Below are positions 43,526-52,234 of a stretch of 64,000 bases of DNA, piece by piece. The notes beneath the pieces were generated by a model. It had not been told where the DNA came from. It saw only the letters and a list, made by a program, of their open reading frames with translations, and searched no databases. The translations under genes and the position numbers were made by a program. Origin of the DNA: Streptomyces sp. NBC_01335 (lineage in GTDB: Bacteria; Actinomycetota; Actinomycetes; Streptomycetales; Streptomycetaceae); contig NZ_CP108370.1 in the NCBI RefSeq assembly GCF_035953295.1, forward strand, positions 5,175,001-5,239,000. Direction: 5' to 3'. The number at the start of each line of letters is the position of its first letter. Position 1 is the stretch's first letter.

Positions 43526-44660
43526 CATCGAGAAGAAGACCGTGGACGCCACCCCGAGCGTCACCCCCGTGGAGACGGTCGACGCGGCCACGGAGGCCGA
43601 GGCGGTCGCCGCCATCGACGCCCCCGTGGCGCAGGGTGAGCCGATCCTCCAGGTCCGCAACCTGGTCAAGCACTTCCCGCTGACCCAGGGCATCCTGTTC
43701 AAGAAGCAGGTCGGCGCGGTCAAGGCCGTGGACGGCGTCTCGTTCGACCTGTACGCGGGCGAGACCCTCGGCATCGTGGGCGAGTCCGGCTGTGGCAAGT
43801 CCACGGTCGCCAAGCTCCTGATGACGCTGGAGCGGGCGACGGCCGGCGAGGTCTTCTACAAGGGCCAGGACATCACCAAGCTGTCCGGCCGGGCGCTGAA
43901 GGCGGTCCGCCGGAACATCCAGATGGTGTTCCAGGACCCGTACACCTCGCTCAACCCGCGCATGACGGTCGGCGACATCATCGGCGAGACCTTCGAGATC
44001 CACCCCGAGGTGGCCCCGAAGGGCGACCGGCGCCGCAGGGTGCAGGAGCTGCTGGACGTCGTCGGCCTGAACCCGGAGTACATCAACCGGTACCCGCACC
44101 AGTTCTCCGGCGGCCAGCGCCAGCGCATCGGCATCGCCCGCGGCCTCGCGCTCAACCCGGAGATCATCATCTGCGACGAGCCGGTCTCCGCGCTCGACGT
44201 CTCGGTGCAGGCCCAGGTCATCAACCTGATGGGGAAGCTGCAGGACGAGTTCAACCTCTCCTACCTCTTCATCGCGCACGACCTGTCCATCGTCCGGCAC
44301 ATCTCCGACCGGGTCGGGGTCATGTACCTCGGCAAGATGGCGGAGATCGGCTCGGACGCGGAGATCTACGACCACCCGACGCACCCCTACACCCAGGCGC
44401 TGCTGTCGGCGGTCCCGGTCCCCGACCCGGAGGCCCGCGAGGGCCGCGAGCGGATCATCCTCTCCGGTGACGTCCCGTCGCCGGCGAACCCGCCGTCCGG
44501 TTGCAGCTTCCGCACCCGGTGCTGGAAGGCGCAGGACAAGTGCGCCGCGGAGACCCCGCTGCTCGCGATCCCCGAGCGCTTCAAGTCCGTGGACACCCCG
44601 GCGGCCCACGCTTCGGCGTGCCACTTCGCCGAGGAGAAGGACGTCATCCACGCGGCCTGA
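43518..44660 (+). CDS. Oligopeptide ABC transporter ATPase (OppF/DppF type, operon 1)
   Basis: The 380-residue protein has an acidic, Val/Ala-rich leader (1-35), then the ABC core: VKHFPLTQGILFKKQVGAVKAVDG, Walker A GESGCGKS, signature FSGGQRQRIGIARGLALNPE, Walker B IIICDEPVSALD. It ends with the Cys-rich tail (CSFRTRCWKAQDKCA, ASACHFAEE). It forms the heterodimeric motor with the OppD-type subunit. ATG 43518 lies within the previous gene's end. A 112-bp segment (43873-43984) is identical to the paralogue in operon 2. A very strong hairpin follows. Confidence 0.95.
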   Translation: MADIEKKTVDATPSVTPVETVDAATEAEAVAAIDAPVAQGEPILQVRNLVKHFPLTQGILFKKQVGAVKAVDGVSFDLYAGETLGIVGESGCGKSTVAKLLMTLERATAGEVFYKGQDITKLSGRALKAVRRNIQMVFQDPYTSLNPRMTVGDIIGETFEIHPEVAPKGDRRRRVQELLDVVGLNPEYINRYPHQFSGGQRQRIGIARGLALNPEIIICDEPVSALDVSVQAQVINLMGKLQDEFNLSYLFIAHDLSIVRHISDRVGVMYLGKMAEIGSDAEIYDHPTHPYTQALLSAVPVPDPEAREGRERIILSGDVPSPANPPSGCSFRTRCWKAQDKCAAETPLLAIPERFKSVDTPAAHASACHFAEEKDVIHAA

Positions 44661-44675
44661 TCCCGAACACCCCGC

Positions 44676-44770
44676 ACGGGCCCGTGCGCGCGGAACGCTC
44701 CGGCGTTCCCCGCGCACGGGCCCGTCGGCGTACCGGGCGGTGTGCGGGTGTACGGACCGGCGCCCGGTCC
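44676..44770 (+). terminator. Double terminator between the two oligopeptide operons
   Basis: The first hairpin has 23-base arms (44676-44698 and 44703-44725), a 4-base TCCG loop and one mismatch, starting 16 bases after the operon 1 stop. A second hairpin GGACCGG/CCGGTCC follows (44754-44760, 44764-44770). Together they should insulate operon 2, which therefore needs its own promoter in 44771-44840. Confidence 0.92.
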
Positions 44771-44855
44771 CCGTACGGGCGACGTGAACATGCGGCGGGG
44801 GTGCGCATGGGTTCCGATGGGCTGAGCTACCCATAGGACTCATAGGAGGCACTCC

Positions 44856-46493
44856 ATGCGCGGAGCCACACACGTCAAGTGGGCCGCATGCGCGGTGGCC
44901 GTCGCACTGGCCGCGACGGCCTGCGGCGGGGGCGACAGCGGCGGCGGTGGCGGCGGTGGTGGCGCCGACGGGATCGTGAGTTCCTCGTGGGGCGACCCGC
45001 AGAACCCGCTGGAGCCCTCGAACACCAACGAGGTGCAGGGCGGCAAGGTCCTCGACATGCTCTTCCGGGGTCTCAAGCGGTACGACCCGAAGACCGGCGA
45101 GGCGAAGAACATGCTCGCCGACAAGATCGAGTCCAGCGACGCGACGAACTACACCATCACGGTCAAGGACGGCTGGACCTTCTCCAACGGCGAGAAAGTC
45201 ACCGCGAAGTCCTTCGTCGACGCCTGGAACTACGGCGCCGCGCTGAAGAACAACCAGAAGAACGCCTACTTCTTCCAGTACATCGACGGCTACGAGAAGG
45301 TCCACCCCGAGAGCGGCTCCGCCTCGGCCACCACGCTCTCCGGCCTCAAGACCACCGGCGACCTCACCTTCACCGTGAAGCTGTCGCAGAAGTTCTCGCT
45401 CTGGCCCGACACCCTAGGCTACGCCGCCTTCTCGCCGCTGCCCCAGAGCTTCTTCGACGACCACGACGGCTGGCTCTCCAAGCCGGTCGGCAACGGCCCG
45501 TACACCATCGACAGTTACGCCAAGGGCTCCTCGATGAACCTGCGCCGCTGGGACGACTACCCAGGCGACGACAAGGCGCAGAACGGCGGCATCGACCTCA
45601 AGGTCTACACCGACAACAACACCGCCTACACCGACCTGACCGCGGGCAACCTCGACCTCGTCGACGACATCCCCGCCTCCCAGCTCACCAACGTCCAGTC
45701 CGACCTCGGCGACCGCTACATCAACACCCCGGCCGGCATCATCCAGACCCTCGCCTTCCCCTTCTACGACAAGGAGTGGGACACCGAGAACGGCCGCAAG
45801 GTCCGCCAGGGGCTGTCGATGGCGATCAACCGCCAGCAGATCACCGACCAGATCTTCCACCAGACCCGCACCCCCGCCTCCGACTGGACCTCCCCTGTCC
45901 TCGGCGACGAGGGCGGCTTCAAGAAGGGCCTGTGCGGCAAGGAGTGCGAGTACGACGCCGACGAGGCGAAGAAGATGATCAGCGACGCCGGCGGCATCCC
46001 CGGTGGCCAGCTCAAGATCTCGTACAACGCCGACACCGGCTCCCACAAGGAGTGGGTCGACGCCGTCTGCAACAGCATCAACAAGGCGCTGGACAACAAC
46101 CGTGCCTGCGTCGGCGGCCCCGTCGGCACCTTCGCCGACTTCCGCAACCAGGTCTCCCAGCAGAAGCTGACCGGCGCCTGGCGCGCGGGCTGGCAGATGG
46201 ACTACCCGCTCATCCAGAACTTCCTCCAGCCGCTCTACTACACCAACGCCTCGTCCAACGACGGCAAGTGGAGCAACAAGGAGTTCGACGACCTCGTCGA
46301 CAAGGCCAACGCCGAGACCGACAAGGCCGGCGCGGTGAAGACCTTCCAGGACTCCGAGCAGGTGCTCGTCGAGCAGATGCCGGTCATCCCGCTCTGGTAC
46401 CAGAACGGCAGCGCCGGCTACTCCGACCGCGTCTCGAACGTCTCGCTGAACGTCTTCAGCGTCCCCGTCTACAACGAGATCAAGGTCAAGTGA
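44856..46493 (+). CDS. Oligopeptide ABC transporter substrate-binding lipoprotein (operon 2)
   Basis: The 545-residue lipoprotein has the signal VAVALAATACGG (Cys23), followed by a Gly/Asp/Ser linker with an eight-glycine run. Family 5 features are SWGDPQNPLEPSNTNEVQG, VKDGWTFSNGEKVTAKSFVDAWN and QMPVIPLWYQNGSAGYSDRVSN. It is clearly paralogous to the product of 38777-40417 but much more diverged than the ATPases, so the peptides bound probably differ. ATG 44856 follows ATAGGAGGCACTCC. A 16-bp perfect hairpin lies right after the stop. Confidence 0.92.
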   Translation: MRGATHVKWAACAVAVALAATACGGGDSGGGGGGGGADGIVSSSWGDPQNPLEPSNTNEVQGGKVLDMLFRGLKRYDPKTGEAKNMLADKIESSDATNYTITVKDGWTFSNGEKVTAKSFVDAWNYGAALKNNQKNAYFFQYIDGYEKVHPESGSASATTLSGLKTTGDLTFTVKLSQKFSLWPDTLGYAAFSPLPQSFFDDHDGWLSKPVGNGPYTIDSYAKGSSMNLRRWDDYPGDDKAQNGGIDLKVYTDNNTAYTDLTAGNLDLVDDIPASQLTNVQSDLGDRYINTPAGIIQTLAFPFYDKEWDTENGRKVRQGLSMAINRQQITDQIFHQTRTPASDWTSPVLGDEGGFKKGLCGKECEYDADEAKKMISDAGGIPGGQLKISYNADTGSHKEWVDAVCNSINKALDNNRACVGGPVGTFADFRNQVSQQKLTGAWRAGWQMDYPLIQNFLQPLYYTNASSNDGKWSNKEFDDLVDKANAETDKAGAVKTFQDSEQVLVEQMPVIPLWYQNGSAGYSDRVSNVSLNVFSVPVYNEIKVK

Positions 46494-46499
46494 CCCGCT

Positions 46500-46547
46500 G
46501 AAGCCGGGTGGCCGGAGCGGACCCCACCGCCCCGGCCACCCGGCTTC
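46500..46547 (+). other. Intercistronic hairpin between binding-protein and permease genes (operon 2)
   Basis: GAAGCCGGGTGGCCGG (46500-46515) is exactly inverted at 46532-46547. It begins 6 bases after the binding-protein stop and 45 bases before the permease start, matching the position of the hairpin in operon 1. It is likely an mRNA-stabilising element or partial terminator. Confidence 0.75.
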
Positions 46548-46591
46548 CCGGTCCTGGCCCACGCTTCCGCCCCGACCCCCCGGAGCCCCAC

Positions 46592-47515
46592 ATGGGACGT
46601 TATGTGATCCGGCGGCTGCTGCAGATGATCCCGGTCTTCTTCGGCACCACGCTGCTGATCTTCCTCATGGTGAACGTGATGGGCGACCCCATCGCGGGTC
46701 TCTGCGGCGACCGCCAGTGCGACCCCGCCACCGCCGCCCAGCTGCGATCCGAGTTCGGCCTCGACAAGCCCGTCTGGCAGCAGTACCTGACGTACATGGG
46801 CAACGTCTTCACCGGCGACTTCGGCACCGCGTTCAACGGGCAGAAGGTCACCGAGCTGATGGCCACCGCGTTCCCCATCACCATCCGGCTCACCCTCGTC
46901 GCCATCTTCTTCGAGATCGTCATCGGCATCAGCCTCGGTGTCCTCACCGGCCTGAAGCGGGGCCGGCCCATCGACACCACCGTGCTGATCCTGACCCTGG
47001 TCGTCATCTCCATCCCGACCTTCGTCACCGGCCTGCTGCTCCAGCTGCTGCTCGGCGTGAAGTGGGGCATCATCAGCCCCTCGGTCTCCTCGGCCGCCCC
47101 GCTCGACGAACTGATCGTCCCCGGGCTCGTCCTCGCCTCGGTCTCGCTCGCCTACGTCGCGCGGCTCACCCGCTCCTCCATCGCCGAGAACACCCGGGCC
47201 GACTACGTACGCACCGCCACCGCGAAGGGGCTGCCCCGGCGCCGGGTGATCGTCCGCCACCTGCTGCGCAACTCGCTGATCCCGGTCATCACCTTCATCG
47301 GTACGGACGTGGGCGCCCTGATGGGCGGCGCCATCGTCACCGAGCGGATCTTCAACATCCACGGCGTCGGCTACCAGCTCTACCAGGGCATCCTGCGCCA
47401 GAACACCCAGACCGTCGTCGGGTTCGTCACCGTCCTGGTCCTCGTCTTCCTGGCGGCCAACCTGATCGTCGACCTCCTGTACGCCGTACTCGACCCGAGG
47501 ATCCGCTATGCCTGA
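46592..47515 (+). CDS. Oligopeptide ABC transporter permease (OppB/DppB type, operon 2)
   Basis: The 307-residue protein starts MGRYVIRRLLQMIPVFFGTTLLIFLMV and has six helices and the loop RADYVRTATAKGLPRRRVIVRHLLRNSL. Cys residues near 40-45 (GLCGDRQCDP), in the first extracellular loop, could form a disulphide; operon 1 lacks them. ATG 46592 is chosen because family members begin there; upstream in-frame sequence is Pro-rich. It overlaps the next gene's ATG 47508. Confidence 0.95.
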   Translation: MGRYVIRRLLQMIPVFFGTTLLIFLMVNVMGDPIAGLCGDRQCDPATAAQLRSEFGLDKPVWQQYLTYMGNVFTGDFGTAFNGQKVTELMATAFPITIRLTLVAIFFEIVIGISLGVLTGLKRGRPIDTTVLILTLVVISIPTFVTGLLLQLLLGVKWGIISPSVSSAAPLDELIVPGLVLASVSLAYVARLTRSSIAENTRADYVRTATAKGLPRRRVIVRHLLRNSLIPVITFIGTDVGALMGGAIVTERIFNIHGVGYQLYQGILRQNTQTVVGFVTVLVLVFLAANLIVDLLYAVLDPRIRYA

Positions 47516-48488
47516 GCCTGAGCCGTACTCGCAGGACGGGGCGATCTCACCGGCGGGAGCCGGCGGACCCATGGACCTCGCCCTGGAGGAGGGCGAGACC
47601 CTGGAGAAGCCGCCCGGCCACGACGGCGGGGGCCCCTCCGAGAAGCCCCGCAGCCTCTGGTCCGACGCCTGGCGCGACCTGCGGCGCAACCCGGTCTTCA
47701 TCGTCTCCGGCCTGGTCATCCTCTTCCTGGTGGTCATCTCGATCTGGCCGTCGCTCATCGCCGGCGGCGACCCGCTCCAGGCCGACCTCGCCGACGCCCA
47801 GAAGGGCCGCGAACCCGGCCACCCCTTCGGCTTCGACGGGCAGGGCCGCGACGTCTACACCCGCGTCGTCTACGGCGCCCGCACCTCGGTCACCATCGGC
47901 GTCTGCGCCACCCTCGGCGTCGGCATCCTGGGCAGCATCCTCGGCGGGCTCGCCGGGTTCTTCGGCGGCGGCTGGGACGCCGTGCTCTCCCGCATCACCG
48001 ACGTCTTCTTCGGCATCCCGGTGGTCCTCGGCGGCCTGGTCTTCCTCTCCGTCGTCACCAGCTCCACCGTCTGGCCCGTCGTCGGCTTCATCGTCCTGCT
48101 CGGCTGGCCGCAGATCGCCCGCATCGCCCGCGGCTCCGTCATCACCGCCAAACAGAACGACTACGTCCAGGCAGCCCGCGCGCTCGGCGCCTCCAACTCG
48201 CGGATGCTGCTCCGCCACGTCGCCCCGAACGCCATCGCCCCCGTCATCGTCGTGGCGACCATCGCGCTCGGCACGTACATCTCCCTGGAGGCGACCCTCT
48301 CCTACCTCGGCGTCGGCCTGAAGGAACCCGCCGTCTCCTGGGGCATCGACATCTCCGCCGCGTCGAACTACATCCGCAACGCCCCGCACATGCTGCTCTG
48401 GCCCGCGGGAGCGCTGGCGGTCACCGTGCTGTCGTTCATCATGCTCGGCGACGCGGTGCGCGACGCCCTCGACCCCAAGCTGCGCTGA
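47508..48488 (+). CDS. Oligopeptide ABC transporter permease (OppC/DppC type, operon 2)
   Basis: The 326-residue protein has a longer acidic/Gly-rich leader (about 1-45), then SLWSDAWRDLRRNPVFIVSG, six helices and the loop KQNDYVQAARALGASNSRMLLRHVAPN. It pairs with the OppB-type permease of operon 2. ATG 47508 lies inside the end of the preceding gene (8-base overlap). The gene ends 13 bases before the OppD-type start. Confidence 0.95.
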   Translation: MPEPEPYSQDGAISPAGAGGPMDLALEEGETLEKPPGHDGGGPSEKPRSLWSDAWRDLRRNPVFIVSGLVILFLVVISIWPSLIAGGDPLQADLADAQKGREPGHPFGFDGQGRDVYTRVVYGARTSVTIGVCATLGVGILGSILGGLAGFFGGGWDAVLSRITDVFFGIPVVLGGLVFLSVVTSSTVWPVVGFIVLLGWPQIARIARGSVITAKQNDYVQAARALGASNSRMLLRHVAPNAIAPVIVVATIALGTYISLEATLSYLGVGLKEPAVSWGIDISAASNYIRNAPHMLLWPAGALAVTVLSFIMLGDAVRDALDPKLR

Positions 48489-48501
48489 GGAGTCCGCTGC
48501 C

Positions 48502-49479
48502 ATGTTGCTGGAAGTGCGCGATCTGCACGTGGAGTTCCACACCCGGGACGGCGTCGCCAAGGCCGTCAACGGCGTCAACTACTCGGTGGCCGAGGGCGAG
48601 ACGCTCGCCGTGCTCGGCGAGTCCGGCTCCGGCAAGTCGGTCACCGCGCAGGCGATCATGGGCATCCTCGACATGCCGCCCGGGAAGATCAGCGGCGGCG
48701 AGGTCCTCTTCAAGGGCCGCGACCTGCTGAAGCTCAAGAAGGACGAGCGACGGAGGATCAGGGGCCAGGAGATGGCCATGATCTTCCAGGACGCCCTCTC
48801 CTCCCTCAACCCCGTGCTGACCGTGGGCGACCAGCTCGGCGAGATGTTCCGGGTGCACCGGGGGATGTCCCGCAAGGAGTCCCGCCGGAAGTCGATCGAG
48901 CTGATGGACCGGGTCCGCATCCCGGCCGCCAAGGAGCGGATCGGGAACTACCCGCACCAGTTCTCCGGCGGCATGCGCCAGCGCATCATGATCGCCATGG
49001 CGATGGCGCTGGAACCCGCGCTGATCATCGCCGACGAACCCACCACCGCCCTCGACGTGACGGTCCAGGCCCAGGTCATGGAGCTGCTCGCGGAACTCCA
49101 GCAGGAGTACCGCATGGGCCTGATCCTCATCACCCACGACCTCGGAGTCGTCGCCGACGTCGCCGACAAGATCGCCGTGATGTACGCGGGCCGGATCGTC
49201 GAGACCGCGCCGGTGCACGAGATCTACAAGGCCCCCGCGCACCCGTACACCAAGGGCCTCCTCCAGTCGATCCCGCGCCTGGACCAGAAGGGCCAGGAGC
49301 TCTACGCGATCAAGGGGCTGCCCCCGAACCTGCTGCGCATCCCGCCCGGCTGCGCCTTCAACCCGCGCTGCCCGATGGCCCAGGCCGTGTGCCGCACCGA
49401 CGAGCCGCCCCTGTACGACGTGGCCGAACACCGCGCGAGCGCCTGCCACTTCTGGAAGGAGACGCTCGATGCACGCTGA
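48502..49479 (+). CDS. Oligopeptide ABC transporter ATPase (OppD/DppD type, operon 2)
   Basis: The 325-residue protein has Walker [10 protein letters not shown]-loop [11 protein letters not shown], signature [15 protein letters not shown], Walker [13 protein letters not shown] and THDLGVVAD. The Cys-bearing end is [15 protein letters not shown] and SACHFW. It lacks the 25-residue leader present in operon 1. ATG 48502 follows TGAGGAG at a slightly long spacing. The segment 49156-49244 is identical to 43184-43272 of the paralogue. It overlaps the next gene by 11 bases. Confidence 0.95.
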   Translation: MLLEVRDLHVEFHTRDGVAKAVNGVNYSVAEGETLAVLGESGSGKSVTAQAIMGILDMPPGKISGGEVLFKGRDLLKLKKDERRRIRGQEMAMIFQDALSSLNPVLTVGDQLGEMFRVHRGMSRKESRRKSIELMDRVRIPAAKERIGNYPHQFSGGMRQRIMIAMAMALEPALIIADEPTTALDVTVQAQVMELLAELQQEYRMGLILITHDLGVVADVADKIAVMYAGRIVETAPVHEIYKAPAHPYTKGLLQSIPRLDQKGQELYAIKGLPPNLLRIPPGCAFNPRCPMAQAVCRTDEPPLYDVAEHRASACHFWKETLDAR

Positions 49480-50755
49480 CCACTCCGGGGGCCGCAAGGA
49501 GGCGCGCGAGGAGGGCGAGATCGCCGCCACCCTCCTCTCCGAGTCGCGCCGGCTCTCCGCCTGGGCCGAGGGAGAACCGATTCTCCAGGTCCGCGACCTC
49601 GCCAAGCACTACCCGCTCACCCAGGGCATCGTCTTCAAGAAGCAGGTCGGCGCGGTCAAGGCCGTCGACGGGGTCACCTTCGACCTCTCGGCCGGCGAGA
49701 CGCTCGGCATCGTGGGGGAGTCCGGCTGCGGCAAGTCCACGGTCGCCAAGATGCTGGTCCACCTCGAACGCCCCACCGCCGGAACGATCCGCTACAAGGG
49801 AGAGGACGTCACCAAGCTGTCCGGCCGGGCGCTGAAGGCGGTCCGCCGGAACATCCAGATGGTGTTCCAGGACCCGTACACCTCGCTCAACCCGCGCATG
49901 ACGGTCGGCGACATCATCGGGGAGCCGTACGAGATCCACCCCGAGGTCGCCCCGAAGGGCAGCCGGCGGCAGCGGGTGCAGGACCTGCTGGACGTGGTGG
50001 GGCTCAACCCCGAGTACATCAACCGCTATCCGCACCAGTTCTCCGGCGGCCAGCGCCAGCGCATCGGCATCGCCCGCGGCCTCGCCCTCAACCCCGAGAT
50101 CATCGTGGCCGACGAACCGGTCTCCGCCCTCGACGTCTCCGTCCAGGCGCAGGTCGTCAACCTGCTGGACCGGCTCCAGGCCGAGTTCAACCTCAGCTTC
50201 GTCTTCATCGCCCACGACCTCTCGATCGTCCGCCACATCTCGGACCGGGTCGGGGTGATGTACCTCGGCCGGATCGTCGAGATCGGCACCGAGGAGGAGA
50301 TCTACGACCACCCGACGCACCCCTACACCCAGGCGCTGCTCTCCGCCGTCCCGGTGCCCGACCCGGAGGCCCGCGAGCACCGGGAGCGGATCATCCTGCA
50401 CGGGGACGTGCCCTCGCCCGCCAACCCGCCCTCCGGTTGCCGCTTCCGCACCCGGTGCTGGAAGGCGCAGGAGCGTTGCGTGGTGGAGGAGCCGCTGCTC
50501 GCCGTCCCGGAGGCGTTCGAGGCGGTCCAGGGCCCGCCCCACCACGACTCCGCCTGCCACTTCGCGGAGGAGAAGCAGGTGGTCGCGGTGGAGGACGAAC
50601 GGGTGCTGCCGCCGGGACCGGAGGAGGGCCGGGGTACGGGTACGGATGCGGCTCCGGGGGTGGACACGGCTCCGGGTACGGGTGCGGACACGGCTCCGGA
50701 GACGGCTTCGGGGACGGATGCGGACCGGGGGCCGGGCGACGGGGAACATCGTTAA
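49469..50755 (+). CDS. Oligopeptide ABC transporter ATPase (OppF/DppF type, operon 2)
   Basis: The 428-residue protein has a short leader, then DLAKHYPLTQGIVFKKQVGA, Walker A GESGCGKS, signature FSGGQRQRIGIARGLALNPE and Walker B IIVADEPVSALD. The Cys-rich segment is CRFRTRCWKAQERC, DSACHFAEE. It ends with an extra tail of about 45 residues made of repeated Thr-Ala-Pro-Gly-Asp units (DTAPGTGADTAPETASG) that operon 1 lacks. ATG 49469 is inside the OppD gene end. The segment 49809-49920 is identical over 112 bp to operon 1. The stop is TAA, rare in this region. Confidence 0.93.
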   Translation: MHADHSGGRKEAREEGEIAATLLSESRRLSAWAEGEPILQVRDLAKHYPLTQGIVFKKQVGAVKAVDGVTFDLSAGETLGIVGESGCGKSTVAKMLVHLERPTAGTIRYKGEDVTKLSGRALKAVRRNIQMVFQDPYTSLNPRMTVGDIIGEPYEIHPEVAPKGSRRQRVQDLLDVVGLNPEYINRYPHQFSGGQRQRIGIARGLALNPEIIVADEPVSALDVSVQAQVVNLLDRLQAEFNLSFVFIAHDLSIVRHISDRVGVMYLGRIVEIGTEEEIYDHPTHPYTQALLSAVPVPDPEAREHRERIILHGDVPSPANPPSGCRFRTRCWKAQERCVVEEPLLAVPEAFEAVQGPPHHDSACHFAEEKQVVAVEDERVLPPGPEEGRGTGTDAAPGVDTAPGTGADTAPETASGTDADRGPGDGEHR

Positions 50756-50835
50756 CAGTGAGGCAACTTGGCTGTCGCCACACCGATATACGAACGCCGC
50801 ACCATGGACAGCGTACGGCCGTGCGGGTGCCGTGG

Positions 50836-50870
50836 ACCGGCCGGGACGACTTCGTGTCGTACCGGCCGGT
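50836..50870 (+). terminator. Terminator hairpin after oligopeptide operon 2
   Basis: ACCGGCCGGGACGAC (50836-50850) pairs with 50856-50870 around TTCGT with one mismatch, 80 bases after the operon's stop at 50755 and about 60 before the next start. Confidence 0.65.
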
Positions 50871-50932
50871 TACCCGTTTCCGGGCCTCCCGGACCCCTTG
50901 TCGGGTGGTCCCGGGCGGTAGAGGATCCTCGC

Positions 50933-52201
50933 GTGACACTCACACGGGGAGCCCGCATCACGGGCACGGTCCTCAGCGCCGTGCTCGCTCTGATCAACGT
51001 CGGCTGGATCGTCCGGGACCTGCGGGTCCTCGACGGACCCGGCCCCCTCTGGGACTTCTGGTCCGGGACGCCCGAGAGCTTCCCCACCGGAATCCCCGCC
51101 ACGACCGGCGGCACGCTGGTCCTCCTCCTCGTCCAGGTGGTCACCGCCTTCGTCGTGCCCCGGTCACCGTCCGCCGCCGGCGCGCTGGTCGCCACCGGCG
51201 CGGCCACCCTGCTGCTGCGGCTGCCCGGTGTGTGGACCACCACGTCCTCGTGGATGGGCGGCTACTCCGACGAGCTCCGCCTGCGCGCGACGATCTGCAC
51301 CGTCGTCACCCTGGCGGCCGCGATCGCCATGATCGTGACCGCCTCGGCCGGCCGCCGGCCCGCCGAGGAGGTGGGGCTCCTCGCGCCGGGCCGGCCCACC
51401 GCGGGCGCCGCGGTCGTCGCCTTCCTCGCGCTCGGGGCCTCCGGGGTGGTGGTGATCGCCTGGGAGATCCGGCAGTTCTTCGTGTTCCCGGACGAGTTTT
51501 ACCCCGACTGGTACATCGGCGGGCGGGTGGGCGGCAGCACGCTCGTCGACCCACCGGGCGGCTGGTCCACCGTGACCGTGGCCGTGCTCGCCCTGTTCGC
51601 CGCGGTCTCGGCGCTCGCGCGCGGCGCGCACTCCCGGCCGTTCGCCATGGTCGCCGCACCCTTCCTGCTGCTCTCCGGCGTTCTGGGCATCGCCCGCGGC
51701 ATCCGGCTGGACCTGTTCGGGGCGTTCGTCGACGCGGGGATCGAAGAGCAACTGACCATCGCCACCTGGGTGTTCCTCCCCCTCGCGGGGATCGTCGCGC
51801 TCCTGGTGGCCGCCCTTCCGGGCCGGCCCGACGCCGAGGGCCGACCGGGCCAGGGCTGGGGCCCGGGTACCCCGGGGTACGGCCACCCGCCCCTCGCGCC
51901 TCCCGGCCGGGCGCCGGGCTACGGCTACCCGTACCCGTCGTCGGCTCCGGGCTCTCCGTACGAGGGCGGGGCGGGATACGGCTACCCGTCCGCCGGGCAG
52001 GGCGCGGGGTACGGCTACCCGTCCGCCGGGCAGAACCCCGCGCAGAGCCCCGCGCAGGACCCGGCGGCGGGCTCCGGCGGTCCGGGGTACGGCCCCCCGC
52101 CGGGCGGCGGCTTCGGGCCGCCGCCGTCCTCCCTGCCGCCGCCGTCCTCCCCGCCGCCCGGGTCCCCGCCGCCGCCTTCGTCCCCGCCGCCCGGCTGGTG
52201 A
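50933..52201 (+). CDS. Polytopic membrane protein with a Pro/Gly/Tyr-rich cytoplasmic tail
   Basis: The 422-residue protein has about eight predicted membrane helices (residues 1 to about 300), including TGTVLSAVLALINVGWIV and VFLPLAGIVALLVAALP. The C-terminus from about 310 is disordered and repetitive, with GYGYPYP, GYGYPSAGQ and runs such as PPPSSPPPGSPPPPSS. I do not recognise a family or catalytic motif. The tail resembles those of Streptomyces and mycobacterial membrane proteins with a scaffold-like end. GTG 50933 follows GGTAGAGGA. It is independent of the Opp operon and converges with the S9 peptidase gene 33 bases away. Confidence 0.75.
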   Translation: MTLTRGARITGTVLSAVLALINVGWIVRDLRVLDGPGPLWDFWSGTPESFPTGIPATTGGTLVLLLVQVVTAFVVPRSPSAAGALVATGAATLLLRLPGVWTTTSSWMGGYSDELRLRATICTVVTLAAAIAMIVTASAGRRPAEEVGLLAPGRPTAGAAVVAFLALGASGVVVIAWEIRQFFVFPDEFYPDWYIGGRVGGSTLVDPPGGWSTVTVAVLALFAAVSALARGAHSRPFAMVAAPFLLLSGVLGIARGIRLDLFGAFVDAGIEEQLTIATWVFLPLAGIVALLVAALPGRPDAEGRPGQGWGPGTPGYGHPPLAPPGRAPGYGYPYPSSAPGSPYEGGAGYGYPSAGQGAGYGYPSAGQNPAQSPAQDPAAGSGGPGYGPPPGGGFGPPPSSLPPPSSPPPGSPPPPSSPPPGW

Positions 52202-52234
52202 GCCCGGTGGCCCGGCCGGTCGGTCCGCCGTCGG

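Noticed and set aside
38777..50755. Tandem operons considered as an assembly duplication
   Set aside because: The binding proteins, leaders, tails and intergenic hairpins differ widely, so these are true paralogous operons, although short patches are identical.
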